A DNA stretch of 64,000 nucleotides. It comes from Pleurocapsa sp. PCC 7319. Its GTDB lineage: Bacteria > Cyanobacteriota > Cyanobacteriia > Cyanobacteriales > Xenococcaceae. The position numbers and the translations under genes are program-made. Positions 54,625 to 63,151 of this stretch are shown here, piece after piece. The stretch lies in the NCBI RefSeq assembly GCF_000332195.1, contig NZ_KB235922.1:4933322-4997321 (forward strand), given 5' to 3'. Below the pieces are notes generated by a model, which was given only the letters and a program-made list of their open reading frames with translations, was not told where the DNA came from and made no database searches. Position 1 is the stretch's first letter. Each line of letters starts with the position of its first letter.

Positions 54625-55056
54625 TTACCCAAAATAGTCTTGTTCCATTATTTGCTTAAGCTCCACAAAATTATCTTCAGGTATATCAAATTCAATTTGC
54701 CAGGATTCAACCACATCAGCGAAAACTCCAGGGTAAACTTCAGCCATATATTTCTTGAAACTGGGATTTTGTTTAAGTAGCCGATTGATCCGATTACGAA
54801 AGTTGACCACTTCGACTTTCCAATGTTTGTAATTCCTTTTTCTCTCAGAATGCCAGTATTGAAGCTTGAGTATATGAGCAATGAGCAATTCTAAATAGCT
54901 TTCTAGCGATCGCTTTTGCGATTTACCCATGTCGTCAATTTCATCCAGCAAATTATCCCAGTCCATAGCTTCTAAATCTCGATTGGCGATCGCCGTTTTC
55001 ATCGCTTCAATCCAAAGATTAAAGTCTGTTTCGTGTAGTTGCTTTAGATCATTCAA
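54625..55056 (-). CDS. DUF29 family protein
   Basis: 143 residues, standard DUF29. It has DFNLWIEAMKTAIANRDLEA, MDWDNLLDEIDDMGKSQKRS, LESYLELLIAHILKLQYWHS. The family is widespread in cyanobacteria and of unknown function, found in many scattered copies. It follows the LptF/G-type gene on the same strand but 115 bases away. Confidence 0.88.
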   Translation of the reverse strand: MNDLKQLHETDFNLWIEAMKTAIANRDLEAMDWDNLLDEIDDMGKSQKRSLESYLELLIAHILKLQYWHSERKRNYKHWKVEVVNFRNRINRLLKQNPSFKKYMAEVYPGVFADVVESWQIEFDIPEDNFVELKQIMEQDYFG

Positions 55057-55171
55057 TATAACCCCATTGCCTCAGCATAGGACATTTCACCTTTCAGGTA
55101 CATAATTCTGATAACTGATACTGATAGTACTCGTACAAACTCCCAAGTAGTATTAGGAAATGTGATCAATG

Positions 55172-56341
55172 TCAATAATCGGTTGCTTGCGTCAATAAAC
55201 CACCTGCCGCACTCAAACCAAGGATATTTGGTAACCATGCTGCTAACCAAGGAGGAACAGCTCCTGAAATTCCCAAAGATTCACAGATAAAAGATAAAAG
55301 ATAATAAGTAAAAATTAGTCCAATACAAATTCCAAAACTAGTAGCTTTGCCTGAGCTTTGAGGTTTAGCACCAAGAGCAGCACCAATAAGCGCGAATACC
55401 AAACAGACAAAGGGTAAAGCAACTTTTGTATGAATACGAACTTGCCATTTACGAATTTTTTGCTCGTCAGCACTATTTTTAATTACTTTTAAATAGTCTC
55501 TAGCTTCAAAAATACTCATTTCCTTAATCTTTTTACTTTTTTTGGTAATCTCTAAAGCAGTTTGCGGTAGTGCCAGTTGTTGATGCTGAAAGCGTACTAT
55601 ATTGCTATAGCCACCATCTACTCCTATTAAGTAAATTGTGCCGTTGTAAAAATCCCAGATATTTTCTAATACATTCCATTTAGCCGATCTCGCTGTGACA
55701 ATTTGGCTAATGGATCTGCGAGAGCGATCTAACACTGTCAGGTTTTTCATTTGCTCCCCATCAAACTCTTCTGCGTAAAATAACCGAGTTAGTACATCTC
55801 TGGTATGACCATCCTTGGTCGTGATCTCTGAGTATTCATCAAATAAAATATTATCCGTATCAAAATCAGGCGTAGTTGTCCCTAATGCTTCCTTAAGAGT
55901 TACTGTAGCCTGATAGTTGGCAGCTGGGGCAACAAAGTTATTAAAAAAAAAGGTAATAGCTACAATACACAAACTAAAAGCGATCGCTGGCAAAATTAAA
56001 CGATAGATATTAACTCCGATGCTGCGTAAAGCTACTAGTTCACTATCACTAGAAAGACGACTATAAGTCATTAATGTTGCCAATAAGATTGACATGGGAA
56101 AAGCCAAGACAATAAACTCAGGCATTTTAAGTATTAATACCTTGGCAGCAACTCCCCAAAAAAGTCCTGAATCTGTTACCTTACGAATCAATTCAAATAC
56201 TGCACCAATCGATAAGCCCAGAGAAGTAAAAATCCCCATCCCGAACAAGAAAGGCAAAATCAGCTCTCTAATGATGTAGAGGTTCATTACGGATAAACCT
56301 AAACTTGCTCGATCAAATAGTTTGAGTGCAGCGATTTTCAT
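55172..56341 (-). CDS. LptF/LptG-family permease
   Basis: 389 residues of the YjgP/YjgQ type. Helices at the N-terminus (IRELILPFLFGMGIFTSLGL, ILKMPEFIVLAFPMSILLAT) and a YSRLSSDSELVALRSIG motif are followed by a periplasmic beta-jellyroll (about 140-270). Four C-terminal helices complete it. This is a subunit of the lipopolysaccharide export transporter LptB2FG; only one such gene is seen. An internal Met (MNLYIIREL) is an alternative start near residue 19. Confidence 0.88.
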   Translation of the reverse strand: MKIAALKLFDRASLGLSVMNLYIIRELILPFLFGMGIFTSLGLSIGAVFELIRKVTDSGLFWGVAAKVLILKMPEFIVLAFPMSILLATLMTYSRLSSDSELVALRSIGVNIYRLILPAIAFSLCIVAITFFFNNFVAPAANYQATVTLKEALGTTTPDFDTDNILFDEYSEITTKDGHTRDVLTRLFYAEEFDGEQMKNLTVLDRSRRSISQIVTARSAKWNVLENIWDFYNGTIYLIGVDGGYSNIVRFQHQQLALPQTALEITKKSKKIKEMSIFEARDYLKVIKNSADEQKIRKWQVRIHTKVALPFVCLVFALIGAALGAKPQSSGKATSFGICIGLIFTYYLLSFICESLGISGAVPPWLAAWLPNILGLSAAGGLLTQATDY

Positions 56342-56401
56342 GTCATGTTTGGAAAAAGTAAAGATTTAGCTATAACCTAACTTTAATTTTGAATTTTATA
56401 A

Positions 56402-56800
56402 TTACTCAGAATTTAGTGATTTATTCGAGGAAACATCTTGGTTTCGGCGATCGCAAATTAATTGTAATTCTGATTGATGTGCCTCTGCCCAGTTCGCCAA
56501 TACTTGCAGTGGCTCAATTAACTTGTTGCCGAAAACAGTCAAATTATACTCTGTCTTGGGAGGGACGACAGGGTAAACTGTTCGCTGTACAATGTTGTCT
56601 GATTCCAACCGTCTTAAGGTCTGGGTCAACATTTTTTTTGATATTCCTGGTATTGCGCGCTGTAATTCACTATATCGTTTTGTACCTTGAGTTAAAACAT
56701 ACAAAACGGGCAGAGTCCATTTGTCACCAATAATGCTAATTACCTGGCGTAAGGCACAGTCTTGATTGAGTAAAGGTGTTTGAGCTTTTTCGGAAACCAT
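56402..56800 (-). CDS. HxlR-family transcriptional regulator
   Basis: 132 residues. The winged helix is marked by IIGDKWTLPVLYVLTQGTKR, YSELQRAIPGISKKMLTQTL and RRLESDNIVQRTVYPVVPPK. Such regulators respond to aldehydes, quinones or redox state. It is divergent from the RND efflux pair beginning 95 bases away and probably represses it. Confidence 0.88.
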   Translation of the reverse strand: MVSEKAQTPLLNQDCALRQVISIIGDKWTLPVLYVLTQGTKRYSELQRAIPGISKKMLTQTLRRLESDNIVQRTVYPVVPPKTEYNLTVFGNKLIEPLQVLANWAEAHQSELQLICDRRNQDVSSNKSLNSE

Positions 56801-56894
56801 AAGGTAACTATATTACCATTAAGTTTCTACTTGCGATAAAGAGTCTAGTTGCGTCATATTATAGGCAAGATTTTAATTATTTATTTATATTGTT

Positions 56895-58232
56895 ATGACA
56901 CACAATAGTGTTCATGCTAGTAAAGCTATAGGTATATCTTTGTTATTTTTAGTTTTGACAGGCTGCGGTAAACAACCAGTAGCTCAAACTCCTCCTGCTG
57001 CTGTTGCAGTCGAAATTGAGGATTTAGGTAGTAACAAAGTTCGAACGAGTTCCGAGTTTGTGGGCAACTTAGAAGCCAAACAAAGAGTTGCTCTGGCTCC
57101 GAGGGTTGACGGTAGGGTTGTTGAAATCGCAGTACAAGAAGGAGATCAGGTCAAAAAAGGTGACTTGATTTTTCAATTGCAACTTACTAGAGAGCAAGGC
57201 GAGGTAGAGGCAGCGCAGTCGGAAGTTAATATTCAACGAGCTAATGTAAGCAATGCTGAAGCTGAGTTGAGAGCTACTGAAGCTGAGGTAGCAAGTGCCG
57301 AGGCAGCGGTGGAACAAAGTCAAGCAGATTTAAGAGAGCAAGAAGCTGAATTAGAGCTAGCTAAAACCAACTTAGAAAGAACTAAATTTTTAGTTAAGCA
57401 GGGAGCACAATCACAACAAGATTTAGACGATCGCACTAAAGATTTGGATGCGGCAAAAGCCCAGATAGATGCCCTCAAAGCAGCCTTAAATTCTAATCAA
57501 AAAGCTCTTAGGGCTAACCGAGAACGAGTCAACTCTGCTAGATCGGCGATCGCCAGGCAACAAGCGTCTCTTAAGCAAGCCCAGGCGAGGGTGGGCATAG
57601 CCACCGATAATCTAGATTTTAATCGCATTGTTGCGCCGATAGATGGCGTAGTGGCTAATATACAGCCCAAAGTTGGCGATTACTTAGAGGCAGGAGACCA
57701 AGTCACCAGTATCACTCACTCTCATACCTTAGAGTTAAATATTGGCGTTCCTGTAGAGCAGGCTTCTCGTCTAGAATTAGGATTACCCGTAGAAATTATC
57801 GACCGTCAGGGAAAGGCGATCTCCGAAGGAGATATTAGCTTTATTTCCCCCCGAGCCGATAGAAGTAGCCAAGCAATTTTAGTTAAAGCGGTATTCAACA
57901 ACGACGGTAGATTGAGAGATGACAGCTTTGCCAGAGCCAGAATTATTTGGTCAGAACAAACTGGGATTTTAATCCCTACCGAAGCCGTGTCCCGTATTGC
58001 TGGCAAAAACTTTGTCTTTGTTGCTCAAGAAGCCGAACAAGAAGATGGCTCAACCGCTCTTGTCGCCAAACAAAGACTGGTTGAACTAGGGGCGATTCAG
58101 GGTCAGTCATATCAAGTTATTTCAGGTTTATCATCGGGCGATAAATTAATTACCTCTGGCATTCTTAATCTTGCTGATGGCACTCCCATCTCGACAGAAT
58201 CCGTTACTAGCCAGGTAATCAGTAATCAGTAA
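56895..58232 (+). CDS. RND efflux periplasmic adaptor (membrane fusion lipoprotein)
   Basis: 445 residues. A lipobox LTGC (21-24) is followed by a barrel-sandwich with SEFVGNLEAKQRVALAPRVD, GRVVEIAVQEGDQVKKGDLI, and a long coiled-coil hairpin (about 105-220). It then returns with NRIVAPIDGVVANIQ and a beta-barrel. The last five codons are written by a heptamer repeat that continues to the next ATG. It links the inner-membrane RND pump to an outer-membrane channel; no TolC-like gene is in the window. Confidence 0.9.
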   Translation: MTHNSVHASKAIGISLLFLVLTGCGKQPVAQTPPAAVAVEIEDLGSNKVRTSSEFVGNLEAKQRVALAPRVDGRVVEIAVQEGDQVKKGDLIFQLQLTREQGEVEAAQSEVNIQRANVSNAEAELRATEAEVASAEAAVEQSQADLREQEAELELAKTNLERTKFLVKQGAQSQQDLDDRTKDLDAAKAQIDALKAALNSNQKALRANRERVNSARSAIARQQASLKQAQARVGIATDNLDFNRIVAPIDGVVANIQPKVGDYLEAGDQVTSITHSHTLELNIGVPVEQASRLELGLPVEIIDRQGKAISEGDISFISPRADRSSQAILVKAVFNNDGRLRDDSFARARIIWSEQTGILIPTEAVSRIAGKNFVFVAQEAEQEDGSTALVAKQRLVELGAIQGQSYQVISGLSSGDKLITSGILNLADGTPISTESVTSQVISNQ

Positions 58233-58249
58233 TCAGTAATCAGTAATCA
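58215..58249. repeat. Five gtaatca heptamers bridging two genes
   Basis: gtaatca is repeated five times from 58215. It covers the last codons of the adaptor gene (VISNQ and the stop) and ends 2 bases before the RND start. Copy number change would alter both the adaptor tail and the pump's ribosome site. Confidence 0.75.
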
Positions 58250-58251
58250 AA

Positions 58252-61200
58252 ATGCTTTTGAGTATTGCCAATACTTTTATCAAACGCCCAGTATTAACGA
58301 CGGTATGTGCTGCCATAATCGTCTTGATTGGGGGTATCAGTATTCCCATGCTGCCAATCTCCCAATTACCTCAAGTGGCCCCAATTCAGGTAGAAGTGAA
58401 TTCTTCTTACATTGGTGCTGATGCTGAGACAACGGAAACCAACGTTACCTCCATTATTGAGCGAGAAATTAATGGGGTGGAGAATATGAGCTACATATCG
58501 TCTAATACGAGTAATGATGGTATTAGCAATATTGTGGTTTCTTTTCCTCCCAGTACAGATCGGGATATTGCTCAGGTCAACGTACAGAATCGAGTTGCCC
58601 TATCAGAGCCACAGTTACCAGGGTCGGTACAACAAACTGGAGTAACGGTTCAGAAATCTTCCCCAGACTTATTGCTGGGGATTGCTTTTTATGCGGAAAA
58701 TGGCGAATATGATGACTTATTTCTCAGTAATTATCTCGATCTTTATCTAGTTGATCAGGTAAAGAGAATTGAAGGGGTCGGACGAGCTATTATTTTCGGG
58801 GAAAGAAAATATGCGATGCGCCTTTGGCTCGATCCTGATGCTCTTGCCGCGCGTAATTTAGGCTCAGAAGACGTGGTTGCCGCCCTAGAAGAACAAAATA
58901 TTCAAGTGGGTGCCGGTAAAATTGGTCAACAGCCTTCTCCCAATGAGCAAAGATTTGAGTTTACTCTCCGCGCTGCCAGTAGATTAGAGAGCGTGAAAGA
59001 ATTTGAAAATTTAGTAGTAGGCAGAGGAGAGCAAGGTAATTTAATTAAGCTCAAGGATGTTGGCAGAGCTGAATTAGGGGCAGAAAATTATGATACTACG
59101 GCTAAATTCAAGGGCAATCCTGCCGTCGGGATGGGGGTATTTCAGCTTCCTGGTAGTAACGCTTTAGAAGTTGGTAGTGCAGTTAAAGAAGTAGTTGCCG
59201 AATTAGCAAATGACTTTCCGCCAGGAATGAATTATGAAATTGCTCTAGATACCACTGAATTTGTGCAAGTATCGATGACAGAGGTAGTTAAAACTCTGGT
59301 GCAGGCAATTTTATTGGTAGTCTTAATCATTTTTATTTTCCTCCAAGACTGGCGTACCACGATTATTCCCGCGATCGCCATTCCTGTATCTTTAATTGGA
59401 GCCTTTGCCTTCCTGAATGTTTTTGGGTTTCAGATCAATACTCTTACTCTGTTTGCGATGGTGCTGTCTACAGGGTTGGTAGTAGACGATGGCATCGTGG
59501 TAGTAGAAGCGATCGCGACCAAGGTGGAACGGGGAATGAAACCGCGGATTGCAGCGATCGACACAATGAACGAGTTAAGCGGAGCGGTAATTGCTACATC
59601 TTTGGTCTTGGCAGCAGTATTTATTCCTGTGTCCTTCTTCCCTGGTTCAACGGGAGTGATCTTTAAACAGTTTGCTTTAACCATTGTCTTTGCGATCACT
59701 CTTTCAACTTTTAACGCTCTAACTTTCTCTCCTACAATGGCAGGTCTTTTATTGCGCCCAGCCAAGGAAAGAAAAGGGGTTTTAGGCTGGTTTTTCAACA
59801 AGTTTAATCAGGTATTTGGCTGGATTACAGCCAAATATGCCCAGGCGATTACATTTTTAACTAAAAAATATGTTCGTCCTTTTGTTTTAGCTGGTTTTAC
59901 TGCTCTAATTATATTTACCTATTTTCTCTATAATTTGATTCCGACAGGGTTTATCCCCGAGGAAGATCAAGGTTATTTCTTTACCATCGTTCAAGCACCT
60001 GATGGAGTATCCCTTAACTATACTCAAGAAGTTATGGAGCAAATTGGCGAGAAAATTGGCAACGACAAAGACATAAATAGCTATTTTGCCCTCAGTGGCT
60101 TTGGCTTTGAAGGAAACGGCAGTAACCGTGGTTTCGTTTTTGGAAAACTCAAACCTTGGTCGGAAAGACCAAAGGAAAGTCAATCAGTATATTCAATATT
60201 GGGTCGTCTTAATGGCTCTTTTCAGAGCGTTCTTGGCGCACAGGCTTTTGCAGTTAATGCTCCTCCTGTAAGAGGTCTCAGTACTTTTGGTGGTTTTGAA
60301 TTCCAATTACAGGATCGTCGGGGTTTACCAATTTCAGTATTGATAGAAAACGCCAATAAAGTGATTGGCGCTGCTAATCAAAGACCGGAAATTGGAGCAG
60401 CATTTACTCAATTTGCCGCCAATACGCCTCAGATAGAGGTAGAGGTCAATCGCGATCGCGCTAAAGCTTTAGAAATTGACATCGACGATATTTTTGATAC
60501 CCTCCAATCCTATTTAGGCTCTAGATATGTTAACGATTTTGTTCTAGGACAAAGACAGTATCGAGTTTATATTCAGGCTGATGGAGATTTTCGCTCTAAT
60601 CCTCAAGATATTCGTAAGCTTTATGTCCGCTCTGCAAGTGGACAGTTAGTGTCGTTGGATACTTTAGTTCAACTGAAGGAATTTACCGGTCCCCAAACTA
60701 TTACCCATTACAATCTCTTCCGGTCGATCAAAATTCAAGGGTCTCCTGCTCCCGGCTATAGTACTGGACAGGCTATTCAGGCAATGGAAGAGGTGGCAGC
60801 GGAAATATTACCCGCTAGTTTAGGTTATGAATGGACTGGTACTGCTCTAGAAGAAAAATCGGCAGGCGGACAGTCAGCGATTATCTTTGGCTTAGGCTTA
60901 TTGATGGCATTTCTAGTCCTAGCAGCCCAATACGAAAGCTATATTGACCCAATTATCATTATGCTGACAGTGCCTTTAGCAGTCCTAGGCGCGATCGCTG
61001 CTATTTGGCTAAGGGCGAATCTGCTTCAAGCAGGTAGTATTTGGCCTGTAATTAATAATGATGTTTATGTCCAAGTTGGGCTGGTGATGCTGATTGGTCT
61101 AGCCAGTAAAAACGCAATTCTGATTGTCGAGTATGCTAATCAACTCAAAGAACAAGGATTAAATAACGTTAAAGCCGCAATTAAGGCGGGACAAGAACGT

Positions 61201-61503
61201 TTTCGCCCCATTTTGATGACTGCTATTTCTAGTTTGGTTGGTTTCTATCCCTTAGTTATCGCAACTGGGGCGGGTGCATCTAGCCGTTGGTCGTTAGGTA
61301 CAGCAGTATTCGGAGGATTACTCTTTGCTACGGTTCTTTCTTTATTCCTAGTACCTTCTCTTTATATCATGATCAAAAGTTTAGAATCCCTAATCAGAAG
61401 GGATAAAGGTACAGGAAGCTCTAATAATTCCCATAATAATGGTCATAAGAGTAATGCTGAATTTCCAACTAAACCAGAAACAGAGGTAGAGTTAACTTCT
61501 TAG
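58252..61503 (+). CDS. RND (HAE1-type) multidrug efflux pump
   Basis: 1083 residues. Typical features are the N-terminal ANTFIKRPVLTTVCAAIIVL, a first periplasmic loop, LSTGLVVDDGIVVVEAIATK (TM4 with the proton-relay Asp pair), and a second half with YVQVGLVMLIGLASKNAILI. It pumps drugs or lipophilic compounds in exchange for protons and works with the adaptor. Only the gtaatca repeat precedes the ATG, with no clear ribosome site. It ends with an Asn/Ser-rich tail. Confidence 0.94.
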   Translation: MLLSIANTFIKRPVLTTVCAAIIVLIGGISIPMLPISQLPQVAPIQVEVNSSYIGADAETTETNVTSIIEREINGVENMSYISSNTSNDGISNIVVSFPPSTDRDIAQVNVQNRVALSEPQLPGSVQQTGVTVQKSSPDLLLGIAFYAENGEYDDLFLSNYLDLYLVDQVKRIEGVGRAIIFGERKYAMRLWLDPDALAARNLGSEDVVAALEEQNIQVGAGKIGQQPSPNEQRFEFTLRAASRLESVKEFENLVVGRGEQGNLIKLKDVGRAELGAENYDTTAKFKGNPAVGMGVFQLPGSNALEVGSAVKEVVAELANDFPPGMNYEIALDTTEFVQVSMTEVVKTLVQAILLVVLIIFIFLQDWRTTIIPAIAIPVSLIGAFAFLNVFGFQINTLTLFAMVLSTGLVVDDGIVVVEAIATKVERGMKPRIAAIDTMNELSGAVIATSLVLAAVFIPVSFFPGSTGVIFKQFALTIVFAITLSTFNALTFSPTMAGLLLRPAKERKGVLGWFFNKFNQVFGWITAKYAQAITFLTKKYVRPFVLAGFTALIIFTYFLYNLIPTGFIPEEDQGYFFTIVQAPDGVSLNYTQEVMEQIGEKIGNDKDINSYFALSGFGFEGNGSNRGFVFGKLKPWSERPKESQSVYSILGRLNGSFQSVLGAQAFAVNAPPVRGLSTFGGFEFQLQDRRGLPISVLIENANKVIGAANQRPEIGAAFTQFAANTPQIEVEVNRDRAKALEIDIDDIFDTLQSYLGSRYVNDFVLGQRQYRVYIQADGDFRSNPQDIRKLYVRSASGQLVSLDTLVQLKEFTGPQTITHYNLFRSIKIQGSPAPGYSTGQAIQAMEEVAAEILPASLGYEWTGTALEEKSAGGQSAIIFGLGLLMAFLVLAAQYESYIDPIIIMLTVPLAVLGAIAAIWLRANLLQAGSIWPVINNDVYVQVGLVMLIGLASKNAILIVEYANQLKEQGLNNVKAAIKAGQERFRPILMTAISSLVGFYPLVIATGAGASSRWSLGTAVFGGLLFATVLSLFLVPSLYIMIKSLESLIRRDKGTGSSNNSHNNGHKSNAEFPTKPETEVELTS

Positions 61504-61538
61504 TTATTTATTTGAGCAATATCCATAATTAATTTTTA

Positions 61539-61567
61539 AGAGCTTGGCACCATCAGGCTCTTTTTAT
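61539..61567 (+). terminator. Terminator of the RND efflux operon
   Basis: agagcttg and caggctct pair over 8 bp (one G-U) with a 7-base loop, then tttttatt. It lies 36 bases past the pump stop, the classic form. Confidence 0.75.
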
Positions 61568-61704
61568 TGTGGGATTAAGCAGAGCAATATCAGTTAAAAT
61601 TCAACGAGGGGTTCGTAGTGAACAATTACCAATCGATTTATCCTCGAAGGGGGACAATTGATAACTAAAATAACCTTTTAAACTCATCTTACAGATATTT
61701 TTTA

Positions 61705-62529
61705 ATGATTTGGCCGTTCAATAAAACTAAAAAACAAATTGCACGAATTGAAATTACTGGGGCGATCGCTTCGGAAACTCGCAAACACGTCCTCAAGGCT
61801 TTTAAGACCATTGAAGAAAAGAAATTTCCTGCTCTGCTGCTGCGAATCGATTCACCTGGCGGCACAGTAGCAGATTCTCACGAAATTTTTACCGCTTTAC
61901 AAAGGCTGCAAGAAGAAAAAGATGTCAAGGTAGTCGCTAGTTTCGGTAATATTTCCGCTTCAGGAGGAGTCTATATTGGTGTGGGGGCAAAACATATTGT
62001 TTCTAATCCAGGAACCATTACGGGAAGTATCGGGGTTATTCTGCGGGGCAACAATTTAGAACGTCTTTTGGATAAAGTAGGAGTCTCTTTTAAAGTAGTT
62101 AAGTCTGGTCCCTATAAAGATATTTTGGCATTTGACCGGGAACTAACTCCAGAAGAAGAACTTATCCTACAACAGTTAATCGATGTAAGTTACGGTCAAT
62201 TCGTCTCTACCGTTGCCAAAGGTCGTGGCTTAGAAGAAGAAACTGTTAGAACCTTTGCCGATGGTCGTGTATTTACGGGAGAACAAGCTTTAGAATTAGG
62301 TCTGGTAGATCGCCTGGGTACGGAAGAAGATGCCCGTCGTTGGGCAGCAGAATTAGCGGGATTAGATCCTGACAAAGCTGAATACTTTAATATTGAAGAA
62401 CCTAAACCATTTATAAATCGATTCATTCCTGGGAGAAGCCAAGCTAAAACTGGTATTGGTATGGTAATTGATTCTGTTCAATTTGATTTGGCTACCAGTG
62501 GTTTGCCTTTATGGTTATATCGCCCTTAA
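61705..62529 (+). CDS. sppA: Signal peptide peptidase SppA-like serine protease
   Basis: 274 residues, the short single-domain form. The catalytic Ser86 (GNISASGGVY) and Lys138 (VKSGPYKDI) are visible. The S49 family SIDSPGG-like text is LLRIDSPGGTVADSHEIF. The N-terminus (MIWPFNKTKKQ) lacks a membrane helix, so it may be soluble in the cytoplasm. It degrades remnant signal peptides or assists membrane protein turnover; in cyanobacteria sppA-type proteins also act on phycobilisomes under stress (family knowledge). Confidence 0.9.
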   Translation: MIWPFNKTKKQIARIEITGAIASETRKHVLKAFKTIEEKKFPALLLRIDSPGGTVADSHEIFTALQRLQEEKDVKVVASFGNISASGGVYIGVGAKHIVSNPGTITGSIGVILRGNNLERLLDKVGVSFKVVKSGPYKDILAFDRELTPEEELILQQLIDVSYGQFVSTVAKGRGLEEETVRTFADGRVFTGEQALELGLVDRLGTEEDARRWAAELAGLDPDKAEYFNIEEPKPFINRFIPGRSQAKTGIGMVIDSVQFDLATSGLPLWLYRP

Positions 62530-62664
62530 ACAAGCTTTTATGAAACGAATCATCAATTATTAAATTCGTGAGATACACTTGGCGTAGTTTCGACCGATAA
62601 AGTTATCTCTGCAATAATAATGTGGTGAGAAAGAATAAAGAACAAATTAGGGGAGAAAAAAATA

Positions 62665-63144
62665 GTGGAGTGGAAAGTACGAGGCATTAGAGGGGCAACG
62701 ACTGTTGCTGAAAATACAGCGACTGCATTGGCAAAGGCAGTTAATGAACTCCTAGATGAGATTGAAGCCCATAATCAGTTCCAAGCTGACGATATAGTTT
62801 GCGTATTTTTTACTACCACTGCCGATCTAGATGTTCTATTTCCGGCTGCTGTTGCCAGAAAACGCCCTGGTTGGAATCATGTTCCTCTAATTGATTTACA
62901 ACAAATGCACGTCAAAGGAAGTTTAAAACGTTGCATTAGGATTCTAATTCAAGTCAACACTCCCCTAGCTCAGTCGGCAATGGTTCATCGTTATTTACGT
63001 CAAGCGCAAGCTTTACGCCCCGATTTAGATGTACTACCGCTAGCAATCAAAAATTCCGGGGGAAAACGTTCTCTCAGTGAAGCCTTTTCAGAAGGAAGAG
63101 AAACTTCAAAATTACACTCTCACAATCAACAATTAACAAATTAA
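62665..63144 (+). CDS. aroH: Chorismate mutase, AroH type
   Basis: 159 residues; GTG start at 62665 with ggggag 8 bases before it. The opening EWKVRGIRGATTVAENTATA and Arg-rich catalytic text (FFTTTADLDVLFPAAVAR, LKRCIRILIQVNT) match the Bacillus-type AroH trimer. It converts chorismate to prephenate for Phe/Tyr synthesis. The tail past about residue 130 is longer than usual. It is convergent with the pentapeptide gene, 7 bases apart. Confidence 0.9.
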   Translation: MEWKVRGIRGATTVAENTATALAKAVNELLDEIEAHNQFQADDIVCVFFTTTADLDVLFPAAVARKRPGWNHVPLIDLQQMHVKGSLKRCIRILIQVNTPLAQSAMVHRYLRQAQALRPDLDVLPLAIKNSGGKRSLSEAFSEGRETSKLHSHNQQLTN

Positions 63145-63151
63145 AATTGCA

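Noticed and set aside
55053-55250. 65-codon minus-strand frame before the DUF29 gene
   Set aside because: It starts inside the LptF/G gene in another frame and its best Met gives only a 16-residue peptide. It is possibly a relic but not supported.
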